NCBI GenBank assembly: GCA_963729995.1
Contig: CAVSPF010000003.1
Span: forward strand, 310,001-374,000
Length of the DNA: 64,000 bases
From: VRUE01 sp963729995
GTDB lineage: Bacteria; Actinomycetota; Thermoleophilia; Solirubrobacterales; 70-9
Direction of reading: 5' to 3'
The notes beneath the pieces were generated by a model, which had not been told where the DNA came from, did no database searches, and saw only the letters and a program-made list of their open reading frames with translations. The position numbers and the translations under genes are program-made. Shown one piece after another: positions 40,236 through 48,963 of this stretch; position 1 is the stretch's first letter; every line of letters begins with the position of its first letter.

Positions 40236-41582
40236 ATGCGAGTTCTCGTCTTCCACGGCTACATGCTGCGCGGGACCGGCAGCAACATCTACACCGCCAA
40301 TCTCGCCAGGGCGCTTGCCGGGCTTGGGCACGAGGTCCACCTGCTCTGCCAGGACCGCGAGGTCGAGCTGCCGGGCGTCGAGATCCACAACCCCGACATC
40401 GGCGGGCTTCTGCCCGTCTACGTGAAGGACCCCTACGAGGGGTTTGCGGTCAAGGCCTTCCCGGAGCTGAGCGAGGAGGAGCTCAGCCATTACATCGAGG
40501 CCAACGTCGCGGCTGTCCGCGAAGTCGCGGCAGCCGCCGGGGGCTTCGACGCCGCCCTCGCCGGACACCTCGTCATGGGGCCGGCGATCCTCGCTCGCGC
40601 CGGCGTCGGCCCCTTCGCGGCAAAGATCCATGGCTCCGCGCTCGAGTACACGGTCAAGCCTCACCCGCGCTTCCTCCCCTACGCCCGCGAGGGCATGGAA
40701 GCAGCCACCTGTGTCCTCGTCGGCTCCCGCCACACCGCCGAATCCCTCTGGGCAGCCCTCCCAGACATCGAGAATCTAAGAGAGAAGACGCGCCTTGGTC
40801 CCCCCGGCGTGGACACCGAAGAGTTCAGCCCCGCGACGACGACCCGGCCCCCCGCCCCCCTGGTCGTCTTCGTCGGCAAGCTGATCGTCTCCAAGGGCGT
40901 CGACCTGCTGCTGGCTGCCTGGCCGCTGGTGCGGGCCGAGCATCCAGAGGCAAGGCTGGAGATCGCCGGGTATGGGGAGTACGAGGATGGCCTACGCAGA
41001 TTGCTGGCGGCGCTCGAGCGAGGCGATCTGGACGATGCCCGCGAGGTCGCGCGGTTGGGCTGGGCGCTGGAGGGTGGCACCGGGCGGTCGCTGCCGATCC
41101 TCAGCGCCTTTCTGGCCGACCCGCCGGCCGGCTACGTCGAGGCGGCGCGGTCGGCGGCGGGCTCGGTCGAGCTGATCGGTCGCCTCGAGCACCACGAGGT
41201 GGCGGAGCTGCTGCCACGCGCCGAGGCCCTGGTGATGCCCAGCACGTTCCCGGAGGCCTTTGGGATGGTCGCGGCGGAGGCGGCGGCCTGCGGGGCGTTG
41301 CCGGTCTCCGCGGGCCACTCGGGAATGCTGGAGGTCTCACGCCGGCTCGCGGCGGCGCTGCCGCCCGAGGTCGGCGAGCTCACGTCCTTCCCGCTGGAGG
41401 AGGGGGCTGTGGAGGCGATTGCCGCGAGGTTGAACGGGTGGCTGGCCCTGCCCGAGGCAGAGCGGGCTGCGGCCCGCGAGACGCTCGTTGCCACCGCGCG
41501 CCGCCTCTGGAGCTGGGAGGGAGTGGCCCGTGGGGCGATCGCCGCCTCCCGAGGTGAGATCGACCGTCTGCCGCTTGCGTAG
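40236..41582 (+). CDS. Glycosyltransferase family 4 (GT-B)
   Basis: A 448-residue GT4 enzyme: MRVLVFHGYMLRGTGSNIYT (donor-independent N-terminal Rossmann), HGSALEYTVKPHPRFLPYA, a central VVFVGKLIVSKGVDLLLAAW, and the nucleotide-sugar block MPSTFPEAFGMVAAEAAACG with the EX7E glutamates. An unusual insertion of about 70 residues (GEYEDGLRRLLAALERGDLDDA and on) separates the C-terminal strands. The sugar is unknown. A TAGCTT box lies 11 bases before the ATG. Confidence 0.85.
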   Translation: MRVLVFHGYMLRGTGSNIYTANLARALAGLGHEVHLLCQDREVELPGVEIHNPDIGGLLPVYVKDPYEGFAVKAFPELSEEELSHYIEANVAAVREVAAAAGGFDAALAGHLVMGPAILARAGVGPFAAKIHGSALEYTVKPHPRFLPYAREGMEAATCVLVGSRHTAESLWAALPDIENLREKTRLGPPGVDTEEFSPATTTRPPAPLVVFVGKLIVSKGVDLLLAAWPLVRAEHPEARLEIAGYGEYEDGLRRLLAALERGDLDDAREVARLGWALEGGTGRSLPILSAFLADPPAGYVEAARSAAGSVELIGRLEHHEVAELLPRAEALVMPSTFPEAFGMVAAEAAACGALPVSAGHSGMLEVSRRLAAALPPEVGELTSFPLEEGAVEAIAARLNGWLALPEAERAAARETLVATARRLWSWEGVARGAIAASRGEIDRLPLA

Positions 41583-41658
41583 AATGCTCCACCCCGATGA
41601 GTGCGGAGCGAGAGACATCCAGCTCTTCGCGCGTGAGCGAAGCACCATTCCCGATCCT

Positions 41659-42450
41659 GTGACGAGCCGTCTCCCCATAGCGAAGATGCTTGCCGCGACC
41701 GTTGCGCTGGGCGCGGCCATCGCGGCCGTGATGCTGTCGATCAACTGGACCGGCCAGGAGGCCTCCACCGCGGCGCCGAAGATCGACGGCCTGCTCAACG
41801 TGATGATCGTCATCTCGTCCTTCGTCTTCTCGCTGGTCGTGGTGATGCTCTTCTACGCGCTCTGGAAGTTCAAAGCCAAGCCCGGGGACGAGTCCGACGG
41901 CGAGCCGATCCACGGCAACACGCGGCTGGAGGTTGCCTGGACGCTGATCCCGACCGTGATCGTGCTCTTCGGCGCCGGCTACAGCTGGTCGGTGCTGAAT
42001 GAAATCGAACAGAGGACCAAGGACCCGATGACCGTCGATGTCTTTGCCCAGCAGTACGCCTGGAGCTTCGGCTACCCGGGGAAGGGCAATGTCTGGTCGC
42101 AGGGGGTGCTGCACGTGCCGGTCGACCGCCAGATCCAGTTCAAGATGCACGCGCAGGACGTGATCCACTCGTTCTGGGTGCCCGAGTGGCGGATCAAGAA
42201 AGACGCCGTGCCGGGGATCACGACGACCGCGATCGTCACGCCCGACAGGGTCGGCACCTATCAGCTGGTCTGCTCTGAGCTCTGCGGCTACGGACACGCG
42301 GCGATGCGCGCCACGGTCGTGGTCGAACCAGCGGGAAAGTTCCGCGAATGGGTTGCCGGCCTGACTGAACAGGTGCCCGCGCCGCTCGCCGCGTCGATCA
42401 CGCAGGACACGGAAGCCAACCCGACGCCCGTCGGAGCGGGCGGGGCATAA
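41659..42450 (+). CDS. ctaC: Cytochrome c oxidase subunit II (CuA-bearing)
   Basis: A 263-residue subunit II with two N-terminal helices (LAATVALGAAIAAVMLSI; NVMIVISSFVFSLVVVMLFY) and a periplasmic cupredoxin domain. All CuA ligands are present: histidine in DVIHSFWVPEW and CSELCGYGHAAM (two Cys, Glu, His, Met). It accepts electrons from cytochrome c. GTG at 41659 is chosen because it overlaps the stop of a 21-codon frame beginning ATG 41597; ATG at 41584 in the same frame is an alternative but lies inside a possible -10 box. It heads the functional oxidase operon. Confidence 0.93.
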   Translation: MTSRLPIAKMLAATVALGAAIAAVMLSINWTGQEASTAAPKIDGLLNVMIVISSFVFSLVVVMLFYALWKFKAKPGDESDGEPIHGNTRLEVAWTLIPTVIVLFGAGYSWSVLNEIEQRTKDPMTVDVFAQQYAWSFGYPGKGNVWSQGVLHVPVDRQIQFKMHAQDVIHSFWVPEWRIKKDAVPGITTTAIVTPDRVGTYQLVCSELCGYGHAAMRATVVVEPAGKFREWVAGLTEQVPAPLAASITQDTEANPTPVGAGGA

Positions 42451-42463
42451 TGGAGGCGATCTG

Positions 42464-44368
42464 ATGATGGCTTCGATCAAGCGACCGGGGTGGGTCAGAG
42501 GAGCGCTCGGCCTGCTGCTGGGCGCGGGGTTCGGCTTCGGCCTGGTGGTCGCCCTGCGCGCCGCCTCCGGCCTGCCGGTGTTTCAGACCGCGCAGACCGG
42601 CTACCCGCACGTTGTCGTGCCGCTGATCACCGGCCCGCTCGGCTTCCTGGCCGGCTTTGGCTGCTTCGACTACTGGCTGCGCTGGGCTGCGGGGATGCCG
42701 ACGATCCCCGAGGACCATTCCCAGCACGGCGCCCGCAGCTGGCGCGACTACCTTCGCTTCAACACCGATCACAAGGTGATCGGCATCCAGTACATCTGCA
42801 CCACCTTCTTCTTCTTCTTCGTGGGCGGCCTGATGGCGATGCTGATCCGGGCCGAGCTCGCCCAGCCGGGCACCCAGATCGTCGACGCCTCCACCTACAA
42901 CAGCCTCTTCTCCACCCACGCGGTGCTGATGATCTTCGTCTTCGTGATCCCGGTCTTCGCCGGGATCGCCAACTACGTGCTGCCGCTGATGATCGGCGCG
43001 CCGGACATGGCCTTCCCACGGCTCAACGCGCTCAGCTTCTGGATGCTGCCGATCGCCGGCCTCCTGTTCATCGGCAGCTTCCTGGCGCCTGGTGGGGCCT
43101 TCGACGCCGGCTGGACCGGTTACGCGCCGCTCTCGACCGGGGCGCCACTCGGGCAGTCGTTCTTCAACCTGGGGGTCCAGTTCGCCGGCGCGTCCTCGAT
43201 TGCCACCGCGCTCAACTTCCTGGTCACGATCATCACCATGCGGGCGCCGGGGATGACCTTCTGGCGGATGCCGCTGCTGGTCTGGGCGAACCTCTCCACC
43301 TCGCTGCTGGTCGTCGCCGCGACTCCCTTCATCGCGGGCGCCCAGTTCATGGTCCTCCTGGACCGCCTCCTCGGCACCCAGTTCTTCCAGTTTGCCGGCG
43401 GCGGCGACGTGATCAGCTACCAGCACATCTTCTGGTTCTACTCGCACCCAGCCGTCTACATCATGATGCTGCCCGGCTTCGGGATCATCTCCGAGGTCAT
43501 CTCCACCCACTCCCGCAAGCCGATCTTCGGCTACCGGCTGATGGCGCTGGCGCTGCTCGGGATCGTCGTGCTGAGCTACTCGGTCTGGGCCCACCACATG
43601 TTCGTGGCGGGGATGTTCAGCTGGCTGCGGGTGCCGATGATGATCACGACGCTGCTGATCGCGGTGCCGACCGGGATCAAGATCTTCTCCTGGCTGGGCA
43701 CCCTCTACTTCGGCAAGATCCACACCTACTCGACCTCGATGATGTTTGCCCTCGCCTTCATCGTCACCTTCACGATCGGGGGGATCAGCGGCGTGATGCT
43801 GGGCATGGTGCCGATCGACATCCACGTCTCCGACACCTACTTCATCGTCGCCCACATCCACTTCGTGCTGTTCGGCGGCTCCGTCTTCACGATCTTCGCC
43901 GGCATCTACCACTGGTTCCCGAAGATGACCGGGCGGATGTACGACGAGAAGCTGGGCCGTGTCCACTTCTGGGGGACGCTGCTCGGCACCTGGGGGACCT
44001 TCCTCCCCATGCACTGGATCGGCCTGGACGGGATGCCGCGGCGGGTGGCCGACTACGCCGCCCAGTTCGGCAACTGGAACCTGCTGATCAGCTGCTTTGC
44101 CTTCCTGCTCGGCGCCGTGCAGCTCGTCTTCCTCTACAACATGATCGTCAGCTGGCGCTTCGGCCCGCGCGCCGTGGGCAACCCGTGGAGGGCGAAGACG
44201 ATCGAGTGGCAGGTCTCCTCGCCGCCGCCGATCTTCAACTTCGCCGAGGTCCCGCGCGTGGTCGGCGGGCCATACGAGTACGGGGTGCCGGGCGCTCGCC
44301 ACGCGATCATGGCCGGCGAAGGCGCCGAGGTCGAGAAGCCCGAGCCTTCCGTGGTGGGCTCGACGTGA
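42464..44368 (+). CDS. ctaD: Cytochrome c oxidase subunit I, A2 (YS) type
   Basis: A 634-residue heme-copper oxidase core. All metal ligands are seen: H152 and H466 (heme a), H464 (heme a3), H328, H377 and H378 (CuB), with the cross-linked tyrosine Y332. The D-channel glutamate of A1 oxidases is absent; instead FYSHPAVYIMM shows the Tyr-Ser motif of A2 (caa3-like) proton-pumping oxidases. About 95 extra N-terminal residues hold two additional helices. A GGAGG site precedes the ATG. It is followed by a coupled universal-stress-like gene, not by subunit III directly. Confidence 0.95.
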   Translation: MMASIKRPGWVRGALGLLLGAGFGFGLVVALRAASGLPVFQTAQTGYPHVVVPLITGPLGFLAGFGCFDYWLRWAAGMPTIPEDHSQHGARSWRDYLRFNTDHKVIGIQYICTTFFFFFVGGLMAMLIRAELAQPGTQIVDASTYNSLFSTHAVLMIFVFVIPVFAGIANYVLPLMIGAPDMAFPRLNALSFWMLPIAGLLFIGSFLAPGGAFDAGWTGYAPLSTGAPLGQSFFNLGVQFAGASSIATALNFLVTIITMRAPGMTFWRMPLLVWANLSTSLLVVAATPFIAGAQFMVLLDRLLGTQFFQFAGGGDVISYQHIFWFYSHPAVYIMMLPGFGIISEVISTHSRKPIFGYRLMALALLGIVVLSYSVWAHHMFVAGMFSWLRVPMMITTLLIAVPTGIKIFSWLGTLYFGKIHTYSTSMMFALAFIVTFTIGGISGVMLGMVPIDIHVSDTYFIVAHIHFVLFGGSVFTIFAGIYHWFPKMTGRMYDEKLGRVHFWGTLLGTWGTFLPMHWIGLDGMPRRVADYAAQFGNWNLLISCFAFLLGAVQLVFLYNMIVSWRFGPRAVGNPWRAKTIEWQVSSPPPIFNFAEVPRVVGGPYEYGVPGARHAIMAGEGAEVEKPEPSVVGST

Positions 44369-45234
44369 GTGCCACGTCCAGGCCGCTGCTGGTCTTCCTC
44401 AACGAGGTCGCCGGTGGCCGCAAGCTCCTGCAGGCGGTCCGTGAGCGGGTCGAGCAGGTTCCCTTCGTCGCCGTCGTGGCGCCGCAGAACCAGCCGGCCG
44501 CCGGTCAGCTGATCGATTCGGGCCAGCTCCGAGATGCTGCCCGTGCCCGTGTCGAGGTGACGATGTCGGTCCTCTCGGAGTTCGGGGTCGAGGCGGTGGG
44601 CGAGGTCATGGATCCCGACCCCGCCCTGGCGCTCGACGACGCGGTGCGCGCCCATGAACCCGGCGAGGTGCTGCTCTCCTGCCTGCATGAGACGCGCTTC
44701 GGCCTGACTCGCAAGGACCTCGTGGAGTGGGCCAAGAGCCGCTTCGAACCCGCCGTCGCGATCACCCACATCCCGGTTCGGATCCAGGAGGACTCGATCC
44801 GCTGGGACGTGATCCACACCCTCGTCGTGGCCACCAAGACCGTGGCCACGCCCGACCTCGTAAGCCGGCTCAAGGAACGCGCCGGCGAGCGCCCCCACCG
44901 CTACACGATCATCTGCCCTCGGGCGGAGGACGTTTCGGAGGTTGAAGTCGTCCGCGACCTCGCCTCGACGCTCGCGGAGCTCTACCGAGCCGATGTGGAT
45001 GCGACAGGCCAGCCGATGAGCCCCGATCCCTTTCGCGCAGTGCAGAACGCCATCGAGCACTACCGGATCGACGAGGTCCTGATCTCCACCTTTGCCGGCG
45101 AGACGTCGCGCTGGCTGGAGGAGGACCTGGTCGGCCGGGTCCGCGAGATCACCGAGAAGCCCGTCGAGCACATCGAGGTCGGCCGCCCGGCCACGGCGGT
45201 CGCCGCCGCGGTCGCGGAGGGGGGGGAGTCCTGA
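44365..45234 (+). CDS. Tandem universal-stress-like (USP) protein inside the oxidase operon
   Basis: A 289-residue soluble protein with two similar alpha/beta domains (about 7-150 and 165-280). Each ends in a LLSCLHETRFGLTRKDLVEW or VLISTFAGETSRWLEEDLVG block, then EKPVEHIEVG, a pattern of USP-family proteins. The GTG overlaps the ctaD stop, and its stop overlaps the ctaE start, so it is translated with the oxidase. ATP-binding loops are not clear. A related single-domain, membrane-anchored protein is encoded at 46001. Confidence 0.7.
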   Translation: MSATSRPLLVFLNEVAGGRKLLQAVRERVEQVPFVAVVAPQNQPAAGQLIDSGQLRDAARARVEVTMSVLSEFGVEAVGEVMDPDPALALDDAVRAHEPGEVLLSCLHETRFGLTRKDLVEWAKSRFEPAVAITHIPVRIQEDSIRWDVIHTLVVATKTVATPDLVSRLKERAGERPHRYTIICPRAEDVSEVEVVRDLASTLAELYRADVDATGQPMSPDPFRAVQNAIEHYRIDEVLISTFAGETSRWLEEDLVGRVREITEKPVEHIEVGRPATAVAAAVAEGGES

Positions 45235-45857
45235 TGGAGAGCGCGACGGTCGCCCTCGGTCACGCCCATGAGGAGCCGCACGGCCCGCCCGAGGCCCACC
45301 ACAGCTCACGGATCGATCGCCAGACGCTGGGAATCCTGCTCTTCATCGTCTCCGAGGTGATGCTGTTCGGCGCCTTCTTCGCCTCCTACTTCTTCCTCCG
45401 CGTCGTCGTCAATCCGCCTGCCTGGCCGCCGCATCCGTACACGCTTCCGGTGGCGGTTGCCGGCGTCAACACCGCGATCCTCGTCTCCTCGAGCTTCACG
45501 ATCCACTACGCGTTGGAGTCGATCCGGCGCGGCAACCGGACCGGGCTCAAGCTGGGACTGGTGCTGACCTGGCTGCTCGGCGCCACCTTCCTCTTCATCC
45601 AGATCAACGAGTACGCCCACATCGGCTTCAGCGCCCGCGACCTCGCCTTCGGCTCGATCTTCTACGGTCTCACCGGCCTCCACGGCGTCCACGTCTTCAT
45701 CGGCCTGATGCTGCTCAGCTTCGCCACGATTCGCGCCTTCCGCGGTCACTTCGGCCCCGAGGCGAAGAACCACCTGGGGGTCGAGGTGCCGGGCATCTAC
45801 TGGCACTTCGTCGACATTATGTGGCTGATCGTCTACACAACCGTGTACATCCTTTAG
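45234..45857 (+). CDS. ctaE: Cytochrome c oxidase subunit III
   Basis: A 207-residue membrane subunit with five helices: LGILLFIVSEVMLFGAFFAS (start), HEYAHIGFS-like INEYAHIGFSA, GLHGVHVFIGLMLLSFATI and the end YWHFVDIMWLIVYTTVYIL. The histidine/glutamate pairs typical of subunit III are present. The N-terminus is histidine-rich (HAHEEPHGPPEAHH). It closes the operon and is followed after about 10 bases by the second copy of the 105-bp repeat. Confidence 0.93.
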   Translation: MESATVALGHAHEEPHGPPEAHHSSRIDRQTLGILLFIVSEVMLFGAFFASYFFLRVVVNPPAWPPHPYTLPVAVAGVNTAILVSSSFTIHYALESIRRGNRTGLKLGLVLTWLLGATFLFIQINEYAHIGFSARDLAFGSIFYGLTGLHGVHVFIGLMLLSFATIRAFRGHFGPEAKNHLGVEVPGIYWHFVDIMWLIVYTTVYIL

Positions 45858-45868
45858 CGCGGCCGCCG

Positions 45869-45972
45869 CAAACCGGCGCATCTCGCGGTCCTCGGTCGGC
45901 TGGATCGGGTCACGCACGAACAGTGCGCTCCCCTCACCAGCCTCCCTGCGTCCCGCGACCTGCTTGGTTTTC
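45869..45972. repeat. 105-bp dispersed repeat, copy 2
   Basis: Shares CAAACCGGCGCATCTC, GATCGGGTCACGCAC, AGTGCGCTCCCCTCAC and CTGCTTGGTTTTC with copy 1 at 33661. Differences cluster in the hairpin and a few single sites. It starts 11 bases after the ctaE stop. On the minus strand both copies read out the residues RDPI-x-x-TED-x-EMRRFAA in one frame, but no full gene is present. Confidence 0.75.
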
Positions 45973-46000
45973 ACGGCCGTTCGTGGGATAAGGAATTGAG

Positions 46001-46642
46001 ATGAGGATTTCTGAGCAGGCCGTCTTTCGGTGGGTCGTGATCGTCGGGGGTGCCGCGGCCTCGGTGATCGTGCTGACCCTGCTGACCCGGCCGCTCGTGG
46101 GGGCTGTCTGGGCCGCGGCGCTGGTGGGGTTCGGCGCGGGGGTTGTCTATCGCAGCGCGCGTGGATCGCTGCCGCGCAGCGTCGCGGTGGGGCGAGGAGG
46201 CGGGGCCGGGTTCAGGTTGCTGGTGGTCGCCAACGAGACCGTCGGGGGCGAGGCGCTGCTGGCGGAGATTCGCAACCGCTGTCGCGGGCGGGACAGCGAG
46301 ATCCTGCTCGTCACGCCCGCCCTGGTGGACTCGCGTGCTGCGCACCGGACCTCCGACGTCGACGAGGCGATCGAGCTTGCGCGCCAGCGGATGGAGCTCT
46401 CGCTGATCGAGATCGGGAGGCTGGGCATCAAGGCCAAGGGGCAGGTCGGCGACTCGGATCCCCGCGTGGCGATCGAGGATGCGCTTCGCGTCTTCCCGGC
46501 CGACGAGATCGTCATCTCCACCCACCCGCCGCAGCGCTCACCGTGGCTAGAGCAGGGGGTCGTCGAGCGTGCCCGCGAGGAGATCGACCTGCCGGTCACC
46601 CATGTGGTAATCGACCTGGCGGCGGAGCGCGCCTCTCCCTAG
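46001..46642 (+). CDS. Membrane-anchored universal-stress-like protein
   Basis: A 213-residue protein with two N-terminal helices (WVVIVGGAAASVIVLTLL; AALVGFGAGVVYRSA) and a cytoplasmic USP-like domain (FRLLVVANETVGGEALLAEI; VISTHPPQRSPWLEQGVVER; DLPVTHVVIDL). The last block matches the second domain of the protein at 44365, so the two are paralogues. It lies after the dispersed repeat and before a long hairpin. Confidence 0.7.
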   Translation: MRISEQAVFRWVVIVGGAAASVIVLTLLTRPLVGAVWAAALVGFGAGVVYRSARGSLPRSVAVGRGGGAGFRLLVVANETVGGEALLAEIRNRCRGRDSEILLVTPALVDSRAAHRTSDVDEAIELARQRMELSLIEIGRLGIKAKGQVGDSDPRVAIEDALRVFPADEIVISTHPPQRSPWLEQGVVERAREEIDLPVTHVVIDLAAERASP

Positions 46643-46658
46643 GACCGGAGATCTCAAC

Positions 46659-46704
46659 CGCTTTGGACTTTTACCCGGTGGGAGCAGGGTCAAAGTCCAA
46701 AGCG
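46659..46704. terminator. 18-bp hairpin between convergent genes
   Basis: CGCTTTGGACTTTTACCC and GGGTCAAAGTCCAAAGCG pair with one mismatch around a 10-base loop. It lies after the plus-strand gene ending at 46642 and overlaps the last codons of ctaA on the minus strand, so it could end transcription from both sides. No T-run follows. Confidence 0.6.
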
Positions 46705-47636
46705 CGGGTGGATGATGCGCCGTGCGCGCCGTGCTCCCACGGCTCGAGGCGGCCTGCGGTGGCCACGGTCCAGAGCATTGCCAGCCAGGTGACGGTGGCG
46801 AGGGCGACGTGGAGCCAGACAAGCTCCGCGGGGAGCTTGAGCGCCCACTGGACGCCGCCGAGGGCCCCCTGCAGCGCCAGGAGGCCGATCACAACGGTCA
46901 GGGGCCGCAGGGCGCGCCTGTCGCCCCCAGGGCGCCGCAGGAGGAGCCAGACCGCGATCGTCGCCAGCCCGAACGCGGTCGCGATCGCCGCGTGGCGCTG
47001 GACGACCCATTCCAGGGTCCCGGTCCCCTCGAACGTGAAGCGGTGGACGAGCTGACCCTGGTGGGCGCCGGCGTGGGGGCCGGAGGCGGTCGCGATCGTC
47101 CCGGCGAGGATCGTGAGCTGCCCTAGCGGGATCAGGCCGCGGACCGCCCAGACTCCCAGCCGGTCGGACGAGCGACGCCGCTCCCAGGGCTCATACCGCG
47201 AGCACCAGGCGAGGGCGAAGGCGGCGTCGAGCAGCAGCATGGAGAGCATGAAGTGGGCCATTACCAGGCCAGGTGCCAGGTGGAGCTCGACCACCAGCGC
47301 ACCGAGAATTGCCTGGCCGAGGACTCCCAGAGGCAGCAGCGCCCCAAACAGCGCCAAATGCCAGCGGAAGGGCCACCGGAACCAGGCGAGTGCGCTGGCC
47401 GCGATCACGACCATGCCCACGACGCCGGTGAAGACGCGGTTGCCGTACTCGATCACGGCGTGGATGTTCAGCGGCGGCACCGCCTGGCCGTAGCACCTGG
47501 GCCAGTCGGGACAGCCGAGGCCGGAGCCCGTGAGGCGGACGGCCGCTCCGGTGAGGACGATCAACGAGAGCGCCACGAGGGCGACCAGGCTCACCCTGGC
47601 GTAGAGTCGCGGCCCGATCTTCAGACGCTCACGCAT
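46671..47636 (-). CDS. ctaA: Heme A synthase (CtaA/COX15)
   Basis: A 321-residue, eight-helix membrane enzyme that oxidises the C8 methyl of heme O to give heme A. The conserved block GSGLGCPDWPRCYGQAVPP carries the cysteine pair; heme histidines appear in HAVIEYGNRVFTG, VMAHFMLSMLLL, GQLVHRFTF and WVVQRHAAIAT. Heme A is needed by the A2 oxidase encoded at 42464. Its C-terminal codons run into the 46659 hairpin. Confidence 0.92.
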   Translation of the reverse strand: MRERLKIGPRLYARVSLVALVALSLIVLTGAAVRLTGSGLGCPDWPRCYGQAVPPLNIHAVIEYGNRVFTGVVGMVVIAASALAWFRWPFRWHLALFGALLPLGVLGQAILGALVVELHLAPGLVMAHFMLSMLLLDAAFALAWCSRYEPWERRRSSDRLGVWAVRGLIPLGQLTILAGTIATASGPHAGAHQGQLVHRFTFEGTGTLEWVVQRHAAIATAFGLATIAVWLLLRRPGGDRRALRPLTVVIGLLALQGALGGVQWALKLPAELVWLHVALATVTWLAMLWTVATAGRLEPWEHGAHGASSTRALDFDPAPTG

Positions 47637-47726
47637 TCAGGCGCTCATGGGAGGTGTGGGGCGCGGCATCGCTCGCTCAAATCATGCCAACGGCCGGTGC
47701 CGCCGCTTGCGCTCCGGGCTTCGGTC

Positions 47727-48419
47727 CTACTTCTTCTTGGCGCCCGCGGAGGTCGATTCGATCAGGTATTCGACCAGCTGTTCGAGTTCGGTTGGGGAGA
47801 GCATTGTGCCGAAGCTCGCCGGCATGACGTTGGCGGGATATCCCTTCGCGATCTTGGCGTTGGGATTCACGATCGATTCCTTGATCATCGCGGCGCTCTG
47901 CCCCGGCAGCACTTTGTCCAGGCTCGGGCCGGTCACGCCGCCCGCCCCGGCCGCGGCGAGCGTGTGGCAGCCGCCACAGCCGTTGCTGGCGAAGACCTGG
48001 GCGCCGGCCCCACCCTTCGCCTTCGGTGGCGCTGCGCTCGGGACCCCGGCGTAGCGCCCCACGTAGGCTGCGACGTCCTCGACGTCCCTGCCGGTGACCA
48101 CATCGGCCGGCATCGAGACGGCCGGGTTGCCGTTGTTTGGGCGCGGGTATTCCACCTGGGCTTTGACGATCCCTTCGATTGTGCTGCCGGTCTCGCCAGC
48201 GGCCCGAGCCGCGGCGAAGGCATCGTCGAGATTTGGTCCGATCTGGGCCGTTGTCCCAGCCTGGGCCAGGGTGTGGCAGACACCGCATTTCTGCGTGAAG
48301 AGGACCCGGCCACGGGTCACGTCCGCGGTGCTGGCGCCGCAGCCGGAGGCGGACAGCGCAACCGTCGCCAGCATGGCGAGGGCGAGCAGAAGGCGAGTGA
48401 GCTTTGGTGGCTTCGGCAT
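47727..48419 (-). CDS. Diheme cytochrome c lipoprotein
   Basis: A 230-residue exported protein. A lipobox (VALSASGCGAS) follows the signal helix. Two c-type heme sites, TQKCGVCHTLAQAG and SNGCGGCHTLAAAG, sit in two domains, with methionine ligands likely in AVSMPADVV and ANVMPASFG. It probably carries electrons to one of the nearby oxidases. The start is ATG 48419; a divergent promoter region with a CBS gene lies upstream. ctaA follows after 90 bases. Confidence 0.9.
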   Translation of the reverse strand: MPKPPKLTRLLLALAMLATVALSASGCGASTADVTRGRVLFTQKCGVCHTLAQAGTTAQIGPNLDDAFAAARAAGETGSTIEGIVKAQVEYPRPNNGNPAVSMPADVVTGRDVEDVAAYVGRYAGVPSAAPPKAKGGAGAQVFASNGCGGCHTLAAAGAGGVTGPSLDKVLPGQSAAMIKESIVNPNAKIAKGYPANVMPASFGTMLSPTELEQLVEYLIESTSAGAKKK

Positions 48420-48551
48420 GTCCGTGGGGCGCGAAGGGCGCTGGAGTCTATACGGCGACGTTCCCGTCAAAGTGGCTTGGCCGGCGTGGACTGTCGAGTA
48501 AGCTTGAGACGATTCACACGATCTCCTGACCACGCGGAAAGAGAGGCAGAG

Positions 48552-48953
48552 ATGCAGGTACGGGAGGGGATGTCGGAGGTGGTTCTGACCGTTGGTCCCT
48601 CGCACACACTCCGCGAGGCAGCCGAAAAGATGGTCGAGAAGGGGACCGGGGCCGCACTGGTCAGCGATGACGAGACGCCGCTGCCGTGCATCGTCACGGA
48701 GCGCGACGTTCTGATCTCGGTCGGGCGCGGCGAGGACCCGGACGCGGAGCTGGTCTCCGACCACATGAGCGGCAGCGTCATCACGGCCTCGCCGGACTGG
48801 AGCCTCGAGCGGGCTGCCGCTGAGATGTCAAAGCGCGGCATCCGCCATCTCGTCGTCGTCGACGAGGCGGACCTGGTCGGGGTCCTGTCGATTCGCGACA
48901 TCGTCCGCGTCTGGACCAGCGAGGGAGCCACATCGGGGATGACCCCGGACTGA
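48552..48953 (+). CDS. CBS-domain pair protein
   Basis: A 133-residue protein of two CBS motifs: VREGMSEVVLTVGPSHTLRE and SDHMSGSVITASPDWSLERA, with the typical GIRHLVVVDEADLVGVLSIRDIV end. It probably senses adenine nucleotides. It has an AGAGAGG ribosome site and stands divergent from the cytochrome c gene and convergent with the small membrane protein at 48964. Confidence 0.85.
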   Translation: MQVREGMSEVVLTVGPSHTLREAAEKMVEKGTGAALVSDDETPLPCIVTERDVLISVGRGEDPDAELVSDHMSGSVITASPDWSLERAAAEMSKRGIRHLVVVDEADLVGVLSIRDIVRVWTSEGATSGMTPD

Positions 48954-48963
48954 CGCCGGTTCC

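Noticed and set aside
42490..45234. A 914-codon open frame on the plus strand across ctaD and the USP gene
   Set aside because: The first two thirds is an arginine/proline-rich shadow of ctaD in another frame; only the part after 44365 is real protein.
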